Translations under genes and position numbers: made by a program | Source of the DNA: Methylophaga sulfidovorans | Lineage (GTDB): Bacteria; Pseudomonadota; Gammaproteobacteria; Nitrosococcales; Methylophagaceae | Length of the DNA: 64,000 nucleotides | Reading direction: 5' to 3' | Assembly (NCBI RefSeq): GCF_900114205.1 | Contig: NZ_FOSH01000002.1 | Coordinates: forward strand, 186,001-250,000 | Shown: piece by piece, positions 8,100 through 16,919 of the stretch | How the letters are laid out: each line of letters opens with the position of its first letter | Position numbering within the stretch: position 1 is the stretch's first letter | Notes under the pieces: model-generated | The model's database searches: none | What the model saw: only the letters and a program-made list of their open reading frames with translations | Told to the model about the DNA's origin: nothing

Positions 8100-9055
8100 C
8101 GTCGTCACATAAACTGATATTGATTACCTTACTCAGTTTTATTATTGCTTTTTCCGCCCCTTGGATAGGACTCAGCGATATTGCTAATGAAATCGTTAAA
8201 CAACAGATTCTGCTGGATATCCGCCTGCCACGTGTGATGTTTGCCTTTGTCGCTGGTGCCGGCTTATCGCTCTGTGGCATGGTGTTTCAGGCTATGTTTC
8301 ATAATCCATTAGCCACACCTTTTACACTCGGTGTCGCCAGTGGTGCCTCTTTTGGCGCAGCTTGTATGGTGTTTGCAGGATTAAACGTCACCTTACTTGG
8401 CTTTGACATTATTACGATAGGCGCTTTTATCGGTGCCCTGGTCGCCATTACCTTTGTGTTTTTTATCAGCCAGTTACAACGCGGCTTTTCCAGTGAAACC
8501 CTGCTGCTCACGGGTGTCGCCACTAGTTTCTTTTTCTCCAGTCTGATTTTGTTTATTCAATACCTCAGCGATATGACCGATTCATTTATGATCATGCGTT
8601 GGCTGATGGGAGGATTAAGTTCAGCCAGTTATCACTCGCTATTACAGCTTATTCCGATTGTGACAATCAGTACGGCTATCATTTTATGGCTGAGTCGTGA
8701 GTTGAACCTGTTAATGGCAGGTGATGATATTGCTTTAAGTCGTGGTGTATCGGTAAAGCAGGTACGTTATCTGTTATTTTTCTCCACCTCATTATGCGTG
8801 GGTGGCATTGTCGCCTTATGTGGGCCGATAGGCTTTATTGGCATGATGGTGCCACATATCTGCCGGTTGCTAATAGGTACAGATCATCGTTGGCTGACAC
8901 CGGCAACTATTATGTTCGGCGGAGGCTTTTTAATTCTCTGTGATGGTATTGCCAGACTGCTCATTGCTCCCGCAGAAATCCCTGTGGGTATCATTACCAC
9001 ATTACTTGGCGGCCCTTTTTTTCTGTGGCTGTTAATTAAACGTCGACAAGGTTAA
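8096..9055 (+). CDS. btuC: ABC importer permease (BtuC/FecCD family)
   Basis: Membrane subunit of 319 residues with about nine to ten hydrophobic segments. Family motifs are DIRLPRVMFAFVAGAGLSLCGMVFQ (shown in part), PLATPFTLGVASGASFGA and the C-terminal GPIGFIGMMVPHICRLL, the ATPase-coupling region. The start codon overlaps the ATPase stop (ATGA). Together with the two upstream genes it forms a complete binding protein-ATPase-permease importer. The TonB-dependent outer-membrane receptor is not in the window. Confidence 0.88.
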   Translation: MTSSHKLILITLLSFIIAFSAPWIGLSDIANEIVKQQILLDIRLPRVMFAFVAGAGLSLCGMVFQAMFHNPLATPFTLGVASGASFGAACMVFAGLNVTLLGFDIITIGAFIGALVAITFVFFISQLQRGFSSETLLLTGVATSFFFSSLILFIQYLSDMTDSFMIMRWLMGGLSSASYHSLLQLIPIVTISTAIILWLSRELNLLMAGDDIALSRGVSVKQVRYLLFFSTSLCVGGIVALCGPIGFIGMMVPHICRLLIGTDHRWLTPATIMFGGGFLILCDGIARLLIAPAEIPVGIITTLLGGPFFLWLLIKRRQG

Positions 9056-9100
9056 TTCAGGATCTGCTACTCTCTGCCAAGATTTCAGAGGACAACGCTG

Positions 9101-9643
9101 ATGCAGACATCAAGACGACAGTTTCTACAATGGGGGCTGACCTCAACATTGCTTTTACAGGCGCCTTTGTCACTGGCAGAAAAGCTGAAACAGCCGCCCA
9201 GACATATTGCTTTTGATAATCTGCATACTGGTGAAAAACTTGAGCTGACCTACTGGGAAGAAGGGTTTTATCAGCCCGAAGCACTGAAACAGGTAAATCA
9301 TATTCTGCGTGATCATCGGACTGGCGAGCAAATGCCCATCGACCGACATCTGATTGATCTTCTTAATGTGTTACATACCAAGCTTGGCAGTAAAAGTCCT
9401 TTTCAAATCATATCCGGCTATCGTTCCAGTCAGACCAATTCCATGCTTAGAAAAACGTCTGATGGTGTAGCGAAGAAAAGTTTACATATGGTCGGCAAAG
9501 CAATTGATGTTCGACTATCAGACATTAAACTGAGTCAACTGCGTCAAGCAGCACTAGAGTTGAATGTCGGTGGTGTGGGGTATTATCCAAAATCGAATTT
9601 TATCCATCTCGATACTGGTCGGCCACGGCACTGGCAAGGTTAA
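9101..9643 (+). CDS. Tat-exported YcbK/DUF882 peptidase-like protein (M15 family)
   Basis: Protein of 180 residues. The N-terminus SRRQFLQWGLTSTLLLQ is a twin-arginine signal. The mature part has the DUF882/M15 metallopeptidase pattern: ISGYRSSQTNSML, then SLHMVGKAIDVRL (zinc ligands His and Asp) and FIHLDTGRPRHW (final His pair) at the C-terminus. E. coli MepK (YcbK) of this family cuts peptidoglycan cross-links, so a murein role is inferred. The ATG follows AGAGGAC. It is convergent with the next gene, the stops overlapping by four bases. Confidence 0.87.
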   Translation: MQTSRRQFLQWGLTSTLLLQAPLSLAEKLKQPPRHIAFDNLHTGEKLELTYWEEGFYQPEALKQVNHILRDHRTGEQMPIDRHLIDLLNVLHTKLGSKSPFQIISGYRSSQTNSMLRKTSDGVAKKSLHMVGKAIDVRLSDIKLSQLRQAALELNVGGVGYYPKSNFIHLDTGRPRHWQG

Positions 9644-10056
9644 TCTAACTCGTTCAGTAATCGCTCTGCCAGTTCCCTGACACGCTGCATTTGCTTCTGA
9701 TAATTACGCGAAAAACGTTCATGCTCTTTTTTCATTTCTTCGTGTCTTTGATGCATTTTTCGATGCATTTTTTGGTGTTTTTCCAGCTCAATATGGCTGG
9801 GACACGTGTCTAAGCAATGTTCATCAAGACCACATTCATCATGAATGATTTCCGCATTATGCTCATCAATACGTTTTTTATGACTTTCAATACTCGATGA
9901 GTGCTCGGGTAAGGATTTTTCCAGTAAGTAAATAAGCGCTACCATACGCTGCGTTGAATGTTGCCAATGTTCAATTTCCCGCTGCCAGCGCTGATCATCT
10001 TCCTGCCATTGCTGGTTGCATCGTTTAAGCTGTTCCCTGTCTACCATTGTGTTCAC
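9640..10056 (-). CDS. Unrecognised coiled-coil protein with Cys/His cluster
   Basis: Protein of 138 residues that I do not recognise. It is almost entirely helical and highly charged, with a His/Lys/Met-rich segment (HQKMHRKMHQRHEEMKKEH, about 93-111). A cysteine cluster CGLDEHCLDTC lies at about residues 75-85. No signal peptide or membrane segment is seen. Cysteines next to many histidines could bind a metal, but that is only an inference. It stands alone between the exported peptidase-like gene and trhO, with a divergent 176-base upstream region. Confidence 0.6.
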   Translation of the reverse strand: MNTMVDREQLKRCNQQWQEDDQRWQREIEHWQHSTQRMVALIYLLEKSLPEHSSSIESHKKRIDEHNAEIIHDECGLDEHCLDTCPSHIELEKHQKMHRKMHQRHEEMKKEHERFSRNYQKQMQRVRELAERLLNELD

Positions 10057-10232
10057 TCCAACACTCCTAATTAATCGCCTGATTTGCTTTTTGAGTGTGA
10101 CAAAAATATTAACCGTAATACTGACAAACCGACACGGTAAATTCGCCCGGCTTTTTATGAATTATTCATAGCAGGACAGCGACGTTAAATAAACGTAAAA
10201 TAACGAGATTTATTTTAGTTTCAGGAAAAACC

Positions 10233-11225
10233 ATGTCCCATATTGTCGTTTGTGCGTTGTATAAATTTGTCACGCTAGACAATTACACCGAGTTAAAAGC
10301 GCCATTACTAGATTTCATGCTCGAACACGAGATTCGCGGCACATTATTACTGGCACAAGAAGGAATTAACGGTACCATTGCAGGCTCAAGAGAAGCCATT
10401 GATGCCTTGCTTGCTTACCTTCAGCATGACCCGCGATTGGATCCAATCAGTTATAAAGAATCATTTACTGATACCCCACCGTTTATGCGTACCCGGGTCA
10501 AACTCAAAAAAGAAATCGTCACCATGGGTGTGGAAGGTATTGATCCGCTACAAGCAGTGGGCACTTACGTGAAACCCAAACAATGGAATGAACTGATTTC
10601 TGCCTCAGATGTGTTGCTGATTGATACCCGTAATGATTATGAATTTCAGGTTGGCACCTTCAAAAACGCGGTTAATCCACAGACTGACAGTTTCAGAGAG
10701 TTTCCTGAGTACGTAAAATCCCACTTGGATCCTGAAAAACATAAACGTGTCGCTATGTTCTGTACAGGTGGTATTCGCTGTGAAAAATCGACAGCTTTCC
10801 TCAAAGAGCAAGGATTTGACGAGGTGTATCATCTGGAAGGTGGCATTCTGAAATACCTGGAAGACGTCCCTGCAGAAGAATCCATGTGGCAAGGTGAATG
10901 TTTTGTGTTTGATGATCGCGTCACGGTGAATCACAATCTAGAAAAGGGTGACTATGATCAATGTCACGCCTGCCGCCTGCCAATTACTGAAGAAGAAAAA
11001 CAAAGCCCACTTTATCAAAAAGGCGTCAGCTGTCCGCATTGTTACGACAAAACCTCACCTGAACAAAAAGCCCGCTACGCTGAGCGTGAAAAGCAAATTC
11101 AACTGGCCAGGCAACGCGGCGAAGCGCATATCGGCGTAGAAACTCAGGAAGCGGTTGAAAAACATCGCGCAGAGAAGAAACGACGCCGCGAATTAGATCG
11201 TCAAGCGGCTAAGAAACAGGCCTGA
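10233..11225 (+). CDS. trhO: tRNA uridine-34 hydroxylase (TrhO, rhodanese domain)
   Basis: Protein of 330 residues that starts 5-hydroxyuridine formation at tRNA position 34. An N-terminal acylphosphatase-like domain (about 1-95, containing [13 protein letters not shown]) is followed by a rhodanese domain (about 115-225). The catalytic loop is [11 protein letters not shown] with Cys177. A C-terminal Cys-rich and basic tail (CHACRLP, CPHC, then Lys/Arg-rich) matches YceA proteins. It starts after CAGGAAAA. ggt begins one base after its stop, so the two may be co-transcribed. Confidence 0.93.
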   Translation: MSHIVVCALYKFVTLDNYTELKAPLLDFMLEHEIRGTLLLAQEGINGTIAGSREAIDALLAYLQHDPRLDPISYKESFTDTPPFMRTRVKLKKEIVTMGVEGIDPLQAVGTYVKPKQWNELISASDVLLIDTRNDYEFQVGTFKNAVNPQTDSFREFPEYVKSHLDPEKHKRVAMFCTGGIRCEKSTAFLKEQGFDEVYHLEGGILKYLEDVPAEESMWQGECFVFDDRVTVNHNLEKGDYDQCHACRLPITEEEKQSPLYQKGVSCPHCYDKTSPEQKARYAEREKQIQLARQRGEAHIGVETQEAVEKHRAEKKRRRELDRQAAKKQA

Positions 11226-11226
11226 T

Positions 11227-12891
11227 ATGCGTCTACTCCACCTGCTCTGTCTTGGTTTTTGTTTATGGTTTACCCCAGTATGGGCAAGCGAACATGATGT
11301 TGCTGTCGCCAGTGCTCAGCCATTAGCCACACAAGCGGGTATTGAGATTCTGCAACAAGGTGGCAATGCCTTTGATGCCGCCGTGGCAGTCACCGCGGCA
11401 TTAGCTGTTGTTGAACCTGCTGGCTCTGGTCTGGGAGGTGGCGGTTTCTGGTTACTGCATGAGGCAGAAACCAATAAAGACATTATGGTAGATGGCCGTG
11501 AAATGGCACCGGGTAAAGCCAGTGCGGAAATGTATCTCAATCAGCAAGGCGAGTTCGAACAATCCCGCTCCCTCAATGGCCCACTTGCTGCCGGCATTCC
11601 CGGTGTACCTGCTGGCATCGTCTATCTAAGTGAGCACTATGGCAAACTGCCTCTTAAACAAAGTCTGGCACCTGCTATTCGTTATGCTTTAGAAGGCTTT
11701 GCAGTGGGTCAGCACTACACAGATATGGCACGCTTTCGGCTGCCGGTATTAAGCCAATATGCCGCCAGCCGTCAGCAGTTTCTTAAGGATGGACAAGTCC
11801 CCAGTGTAGGCACCATCATTAAACAACCTGATTTAGCGCATACGCTTAATAGCATTGCCGAACAGGGCACAGCAGGTTTTTATCAGGGTGATATTGCTCA
11901 GCGTTTAGTTGAAGCTGTTCAGCAGCATGGTGGCATCTGGACTTTAGATGATTTACAACGTTACGAAGTCAAGCCGAGACAACCGATAAAAGGCCTTTAT
12001 CAAGGCTATACCATCACTTCTGCAGCTCTTCCCTCTTCAGGTGGTATTGTTCTTATCAATGCATTAAACCAGCTCTCTGCTTTTGACTTGGCTAATGCCA
12101 CAACCACACAGAAACGTCATCTGGTGATTGAAGCTATGCGTCGCGCTTATCGTGATCGCAGCCGTTTTCTTGGTGATGCCGATTTTATAGACATTCCTGA
12201 CTACTTAACTTCGGCTGACTATGGCAAACAACTCAGTGACACGATTGATCCGGTTCATGCTACGCCTAGTTCAGAGCTGGTAGGTAAAGCCATTGAAGGT
12301 GAAGATACCACCCACTTTTCCATAATGGACAGTCAAGGCAACCGGGTAGCTGCTACTTTGAGTGTTAACTATCCTTTCGGTTCTGGTTTCGTTGCCCAAG
12401 GTACAGGGGTATTACTTAACGATGAAATGGATGACTTTTCTGCCCCGTCGGGTGCAGCTAATGTCTATGGTCTTGTCGGTAATGAAGCCAATGCTATCGC
12501 CCCCTATAAACGCCCACTATCGAGTATGACACCGACCTTTGTAGAAAATAATGATCATCTATTAATCACTGGTACTCCTGGTGGCAGCCGCATTATCAGT
12601 ATGGTGTTGCTCAGCGTACTTGATTTTATCGAAGGCAAAAATGCACAGGCTATCGTTACTGCGCCTCGCTACCATCATCAATATTTACCGGATGAAGTGC
12701 AGGTAGAAAACGTTGGCTTTAGCGAACAGGAACTGGATGCACTAAAACAACGGGGTCATCACATCACCCCGCTATCACGCCAATACGGTGATATGCACAT
12801 TATTATTGAAGACAAAGTTAAGCGTAAACTCAGTGCAGCCAGTGATCCGCGTGGTGAAGGTCAGGCGACTATCACCACGCTGGAAAAATAA
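11227..12891 (+). CDS. ggt: Gamma-glutamyltransferase (glutathione hydrolase)
   Basis: Periplasmic N-terminal-nucleophile enzyme of 554 residues that splits the gamma-glutamyl bond of glutathione. A signal peptide covers about residues 1-20 (ending PVWAS). AGIEILQQGGNAFDAAVA and GSGLGGGGFWLL are family motifs. The self-cleavage/catalytic threonine is T361 in GEDTTHFS, giving large and small subunits. The small subunit carries PLSSMTPTFV and GTPGGSRI. Length and motif order are normal and the catalytic residues appear intact. Confidence 0.94.
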   Translation: MRLLHLLCLGFCLWFTPVWASEHDVAVASAQPLATQAGIEILQQGGNAFDAAVAVTAALAVVEPAGSGLGGGGFWLLHEAETNKDIMVDGREMAPGKASAEMYLNQQGEFEQSRSLNGPLAAGIPGVPAGIVYLSEHYGKLPLKQSLAPAIRYALEGFAVGQHYTDMARFRLPVLSQYAASRQQFLKDGQVPSVGTIIKQPDLAHTLNSIAEQGTAGFYQGDIAQRLVEAVQQHGGIWTLDDLQRYEVKPRQPIKGLYQGYTITSAALPSSGGIVLINALNQLSAFDLANATTTQKRHLVIEAMRRAYRDRSRFLGDADFIDIPDYLTSADYGKQLSDTIDPVHATPSSELVGKAIEGEDTTHFSIMDSQGNRVAATLSVNYPFGSGFVAQGTGVLLNDEMDDFSAPSGAANVYGLVGNEANAIAPYKRPLSSMTPTFVENNDHLLITGTPGGSRIISMVLLSVLDFIEGKNAQAIVTAPRYHHQYLPDEVQVENVGFSEQELDALKQRGHHITPLSRQYGDMHIIIEDKVKRKLSAASDPRGEGQATITTLEK

Positions 12892-13362
12892 TCACAGCCG
12901 CATTTGTTGCGGCATGATGCCTCTTCTGGCTTGCGCTAAAGCACTGGTTTCTAAAATAATCAAACCAACCACGGTCAGTGAGATCGGAATCAGACAAAAC
13001 CAGCCAACAACCGCCAGCTGAATCATTCGCATATTGGCATCTTCCTGCCCTTGTAACACTCCCCAGGCGATAACAAAGAGTATGAGTGAGACGATATAGG
13101 ACACGATAAGAAAACGACTACGTCGCCATGCACACTGCCAGTGAGCTAATACCAGTTCGGTTTTATTGGCCGGTCTGTGCGCTTGAACCCAGATTGATAA
13201 AATCATCATCAATGAGCAGGCAACCGGCACACCAAAAATAAGCCACAGATTTTCCGTTGCAAAAAGTACGGCAGGCAAAAGAAAATGAAAGATAGCTATA
13301 TTAAACATCATCCGCTCATGCGGCTGACTGGCAAGATGTGCAGTGTTATCAGTTTCAGACAT
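12892..13362 (-). CDS. Small membrane protein, copy 2 of a tandem pair
   Basis: Protein of 156 residues with four predicted membrane helices. It shares the N-terminal pattern PHERMM(F/I)N(I/L)A(I/L)FHFLLP with the gene just upstream, so the two are tandem paralogues. I start it at 13362, preceded by GAGGAGTCTTT; an upstream ATG at 13404 would place the ribosome site inside the coding region. The function is unknown. The last base of ggt is adjacent to its 3' end, so the genes are convergent. Confidence 0.75.
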   Translation of the reverse strand: MSETDNTAHLASQPHERMMFNIAIFHFLLPAVLFATENLWLIFGVPVACSLMMILSIWVQAHRPANKTELVLAHWQCAWRRSRFLIVSYIVSLILFVIAWGVLQGQEDANMRMIQLAVVGWFCLIPISLTVVGLIILETSALAQARRGIMPQQMRL

Positions 13363-13384
13363 AAAGACTCCTCTATTGATATTA

Positions 13385-13825
13385 TTACGCACCTTTGCGT
13401 GCATCAGATAAAGCGGTCATTTCCAACATAAAAAGCAGCAAAACCATCAGTAAAATAGGCACAGCCGCAATTCGGCTGAACACCACAAGCATAATGGTCG
13501 CCATATTATGATCCGGCTGAATAGACGAAAGAAGCAGGGCTACCAGCATAATCAGAGCAGACACACCATAACTGATGAGCAACCACTTGCCATGACGCCA
13601 TGCCAAATGCCAGTGCTGCTGAATCAACACATTATCATATTGACCAAACTTGGCTTTCCAGGCAATCCAGCTTATGCTGACCAGAGCCCCAACTAATGCA
13701 ATGCTCAGAATCCAGGCAATATGTCCGGAACTGAACGCAGCCACTGGAAGCAATAAATGAAACAAGGCGAGATTAATCATCATACGTTCGTGCGGCAAGC
13801 TGGCTTGTTTTATATCATCGTTCAT
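13385..13825 (-). CDS. Small membrane protein, copy 1 of a tandem pair
   Basis: Protein of 146 residues with four hydrophobic segments. It opens with LPHERMMINLALFHLLLPV, which aligns to the second copy downstream, and both share a W-rich cytoplasmic stretch (HWHLAWRHGKW here, HWQCAWRRSRF there) and a similar C-terminal helix with MTALSDARKG. The family is unknown to me. It is divergent from tatD, with 33 bases between the starts, and is likely co-transcribed with its paralogue (22-base gap). Confidence 0.75.
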   Translation of the reverse strand: MNDDIKQASLPHERMMINLALFHLLLPVAAFSSGHIAWILSIALVGALVSISWIAWKAKFGQYDNVLIQQHWHLAWRHGKWLLISYGVSALIMLVALLLSSIQPDHNMATIMLVVFSRIAAVPILLMVLLLFMLEMTALSDARKGA

Positions 13826-13858
13826 CTGTCATCCATTAACGTTTGCTAATATACCTTT

Positions 13859-14626
13859 ATGATGCACCTGATAGACAGTCATTGCCACCTCGATTTTGAT
13901 GTCTTTGATCATGACCGTAAGGAAATTCTTTCTCGTTGTGAGGCGGAAGGTATCCAACACATCATTGTGCCTGGTGTGACAGCTAAACAGTGGCCAACAC
14001 TGATTAAGACTTGTGCTCAGTATCCGATGCTCAAACTGGCGTTGGGTTTACACCCGATGTTTATGGCCGAGCATCAGGCAAGCCACATTGATGAATTACG
14101 CTCTGCACTTATTACTCATCAGGCTATTGCTGTAGGGGAAATCGGCCTGGATTTTTTTATCGCAGATGCTGACAAAAATGCACAAACTGAGCTATTTAAA
14201 GCACAACTGAAATTAGCGGCTGAGTTCAATTTACCGGTAATTCTGCATGTTCGCAAAGCACATGATGAAGTATTAAAACTGCTCAGAGAAATTAAGGTTC
14301 CCGGCGGCATTGTGCATGCCTTTAATGGCAGCCTGCAGCAGGCAGAACATTATCAAAAACTAGGTTTTTTATTTGGCGCCGGAGGTGCCCTGACCTACTC
14401 TCGAGCAAACAAGTTGAAAACCTTGTTTAGCCAATTACCAGAAGAGCATATTGTGCTGGAAACCGATGCGCCTGATATGCCTTTGTCTGGTTATCAAGGG
14501 CAGAGAAATACGCCAGAACGATTACCTATGATTTTAAGTATGCTGGCTGAGCTTCGTATGGTATCAGAGCAATCACTGGCAGCGGCGACAACGGCCAACT
14601 GCCAGAAACTGTTTCATTTTGTTTAA
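13859..14626 (+). CDS. TatD-family metal-dependent hydrolase
   Basis: TIM-barrel metal hydrolase of 255 residues. Metal ligands are visible at LIDSHCHLDF (His-x-His), VGEIGLDF (Glu), LHVRKAHDE (His), VHAFNGS (His) and LETDAPDM (Asp). TatD enzymes of bacteria act as 3'-5' DNA/RNA exonucleases; the cellular substrate of this paralogue is not shown. An ATG one codon later (13862) is equally possible. It is convergent with the ferritin-like gene, the stop codons overlapping. Confidence 0.87.
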   Translation: MMHLIDSHCHLDFDVFDHDRKEILSRCEAEGIQHIIVPGVTAKQWPTLIKTCAQYPMLKLALGLHPMFMAEHQASHIDELRSALITHQAIAVGEIGLDFFIADADKNAQTELFKAQLKLAAEFNLPVILHVRKAHDEVLKLLREIKVPGGIVHAFNGSLQQAEHYQKLGFLFGAGGALTYSRANKLKTLFSQLPEEHIVLETDAPDMPLSGYQGQRNTPERLPMILSMLAELRMVSEQSLAAATTANCQKLFHFV

Positions 14627-14913
14627 TCGTGATGACCAATTTCACCTTCTGTGAATAAATAGTCTTTCAGCTCATCATTAAATTTAGGATCACGACGACG
14701 AATCCATTCCAGCATCATAGCAGCATGTTCTTTTTCTTCGTCGCGATTATGCTGCAGAATTTTTTTCAATTCAGGATCATGACAGGCATCTACCCGCTGG
14801 TTATACCAGTCAACAGCTTCAAGTTCTTCCATTAATGAAACAATCGCGCGATGCATATCGCGAGTTTCAGTTGATAATTCTTCGATGGATTCGTGATAGC
14901 CTTCACTTGCCAT
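14623..14913 (-). CDS. Encapsulated-ferritin-type (EncFtn) protein without targeting peptide
   Basis: Ferritin-like protein of 96 residues with very strong similarity to encapsulated ferritin of Rhodospirillum rubrum. The core IVSLMEELEAVDWYNQRVDA and HNRDEEKEHAAMMLEW are almost the family consensus. By offset, the ferroxidase ligands E32, E62 and H65 of that protein correspond to E30, E60 and H63, and entry-site acids and W36/Y37 are also present. The protein stops right after YLFTEGEIGHHD and lacks the C-terminal extension that targets cargo into encapsulin. No encapsulin gene lies in the window. Start chosen at 14913 after GAGGAG. Confidence 0.88.
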   Translation of the reverse strand: MASEGYHESIEELSTETRDMHRAIVSLMEELEAVDWYNQRVDACHDPELKKILQHNRDEEKEHAAMMLEWIRRRDPKFNDELKDYLFTEGEIGHHD

Positions 14914-14945
14914 ATAAATCTCCTCTCTCTTAAAAGTGGTTGTAT

Positions 14946-14989
14946 ACGATGTTCTTGTGAACGATGTTAAAACTAGCATGTACGATGAT
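14946..14989. promoter_or_regulatory. Three ACGATG repeats upstream of the ferritin-like gene
   Basis: The hexamer ACGATG occurs three times (14946, 14961, 14982); the first two are extended to ACGATGTT and spaced 15 bases apart. They lie 33-76 bases upstream of the EncFtn start and 54 or more bases upstream of the MoxR gene on the other strand. They may be binding sites of an iron or stress regulator. The identity is not recognisable. Confidence 0.3.
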
Positions 14990-15042
14990 AAGTTGGCACT
15001 ATCAGAGGTTAAAAACACCATAAATAATTCTTCAGGACAACC

Positions 15043-15954
15043 ATGGCAAATAAAGATATTTCGCTGATTCTAGATACCGTCAATGACATTATTATTGGAA
15101 AACAACAAGCTATAAAACTCGCCCTGGCCTGCCTGTTAGCCAGAGGACATTTGTTGATTGAAGATCTGCCAGGGGTAGGCAAAACCACTCTGACTCATAC
15201 CCTTGCGGCCACCATGGGGCTGAGTTTTCAACGCATTCAATTTACCAGCGATATGTTGCCAGCCGATATTATCGGTATCAGCGTTTATGATCGGGAATCT
15301 TCCAGATTTCATTTCCATCCCGGCCCCATTTTTACCCAGTTTATTCTTGCTGATGAGGTAAACCGCGCCTCGCCCCGGACCCAAAGTGCGCTACTGGAAG
15401 CGATGGAAGAACAGCAAGTCACCGTGGATAACGAAACCTTAAACCTGCCTGAACCATTTTTTGTTATTGCTACGCAAAATCCCAGCCATCAGATTGGTAC
15501 TTTTCCATTACCGGAATCTCAGCTGGATCGTTTTCTAATGCGTATAGAACTGGGCTATCCCGATGCTAAAGCGGAGCGACAATTACTGATGGGCTCATCT
15601 CGTCGTGAGTTGTTGAAGCAGCTTCAGGCTGTCAGCTCAACCGACGCATTATTAACACTGCAACAGCAAGCCAGCCAGCTTATCGTGTCTGAAGCACTCG
15701 TTGATTATTTGCAAAAAATTCTGCAACACACACGTGAATCCGGTCATTATCATCATGGTCTGTCTCCCAGAGCCGGTTTATGTTTACTTAACGCTGCAAA
15801 AGCCTGGGCATTTATTGAAGGTCGCGATCATGTCTTACCTGAAGATATACAAGCCGTTTTGCCCAGTGTGGTGAATCATCGCTTGCAGTTGATTGATGAG
15901 ACGCAAAAGACAGACTGGATGGATAACATAATTCAGCAGATTCCTATTCCCTAA
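15043..15954 (+). CDS. MoxR-family AAA+ ATPase
   Basis: ATPase of 303 residues. The Walker A is GVGKTTL (about residues 45-51), Walker B is ILADEVNRA, and sensor 1 is FFVIATQNPSHQIGTFPLPESQLDRF, a MoxR signature given in part. The C-terminal lid contains the SPRAGLCLL motif. MoxR ATPases act as chaperones for partner proteins, commonly a DUF58 protein encoded next door. Here DUF58 and a transglutaminase protein follow within a few bases. Confidence 0.92.
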   Translation: MANKDISLILDTVNDIIIGKQQAIKLALACLLARGHLLIEDLPGVGKTTLTHTLAATMGLSFQRIQFTSDMLPADIIGISVYDRESSRFHFHPGPIFTQFILADEVNRASPRTQSALLEAMEEQQVTVDNETLNLPEPFFVIATQNPSHQIGTFPLPESQLDRFLMRIELGYPDAKAERQLLMGSSRRELLKQLQAVSSTDALLTLQQQASQLIVSEALVDYLQKILQHTRESGHYHHGLSPRAGLCLLNAAKAWAFIEGRDHVLPEDIQAVLPSVVNHRLQLIDETQKTDWMDNIIQQIPIP

Positions 15955-15956
15955 CG

Positions 15957-16919
15957 ATGGTTTCTAGCATCACCCAACTTTGGCAAAAATGGCTGCATCG
16001 GCATCGTATTTTTATCATGCCGTCAGCCTATGGTTATGCTTATGTCGTGTTGTTGCTTGTCATGTTGCTGGGCGCGATTAATTACAATAACAGCCTTGGA
16101 CATTTACTATGCTTTCTGTTGGTCGGCCTTGGTCAGGTAGCGATGCATCATAGTCATCGTAATATCAAAAATCTGAGTTTGACGGTGACAGCTTTAGATT
16201 CAGTATTTAACGGCCAATCTGCCCAGTTTCGATTAACAACAAGCAACACTAAGCCACACGCCAGTTATCAGCTGGAAGTCCGACATAAAATCAGTTCAAA
16301 AAAATCACGCTGGCCATTTATCAAACGTTATCACTCTCTGCAGCTATTAGATGTGGTTGATGGCAATAGTAACCACACTTCTACACTGACTATCCCAACG
16401 CAAAAACGTGGCTGGCAGCCATTAAATACCCTTAGTCTGACCAGTAGCTATCCACTAGGTTTATTTCAGTGTTGGACATTATTCGACACCCCAGCTCAGG
16501 TACTGGTTTATCCTCAGGCAAAAGGTCAGAAACCGCTGCCGATAAGTGCTCAGGCAGGACAAGAATCACATCAATACGAACAACTGGGTGAAGATGAATT
16601 TGCCGGTTTGAGATCCTACCGCGAAGGTGAAGCCCTGCATCGAGTCGCCTGGAAAGCAATGGCACGTGATGATCAGATGCGCAGTAAACAGTTCTCATCA
16701 CCACAAGGCAGAGAGCTATTATTCCGCTGGGAAGATGTGGCTGATATCAACGACACTGAGCAAAAACTGTCTCAGCTCTGCCAATGGATTTGTCAGGCAG
16801 AGCAACAAGGTGATCGCTATGGCCTGATCTTGCCCAACGCTGAGCTTACCGCATCACACGGTCCTTCTCATCAACATCACTGTTTAAAACTGTTGGCATT
16901 ATTTGATGAAAACCGTTGA
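15957..16919 (+). CDS. DUF58-domain membrane protein
   Basis: Protein of 320 residues. Two membrane helices occupy about residues 15-65. A periplasmic or cytosolic beta-rich region follows, then the DUF58 signature EFAGLRSYREGEALHRVAWKAMAR (given in part around residues 200-225). Such proteins co-occur with MoxR ATPases. It starts two bases after the ATPase stop and overlaps the tgpA start by 17 bases, which supports one three-gene operon. Confidence 0.88.
   Translation: MVSSITQLWQKWLHRHRIFIMPSAYGYAYVVLLLVMLLGAINYNNSLGHLLCFLLVGLGQVAMHHSHRNIKNLSLTVTALDSVFNGQSAQFRLTTSNTKPHASYQLEVRHKISSKKSRWPFIKRYHSLQLLDVVDGNSNHTSTLTIPTQKRGWQPLNTLSLTSSYPLGLFQCWTLFDTPAQVLVYPQAKGQKPLPISAQAGQESHQYEQLGEDEFAGLRSYREGEALHRVAWKAMARDDQMRSKQFSSPQGRELLFRWEDVADINDTEQKLSQLCQWICQAEQQGDRYGLILPNAELTASHGPSHQHHCLKLLALFDENR

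Noticed and set aside
10057-10232. Possible small RNA or gene between the coiled-coil gene and trhO
   Set aside because: Only an AT-rich divergent promoter region is visible, without hairpin plus T-run or a credible open frame.
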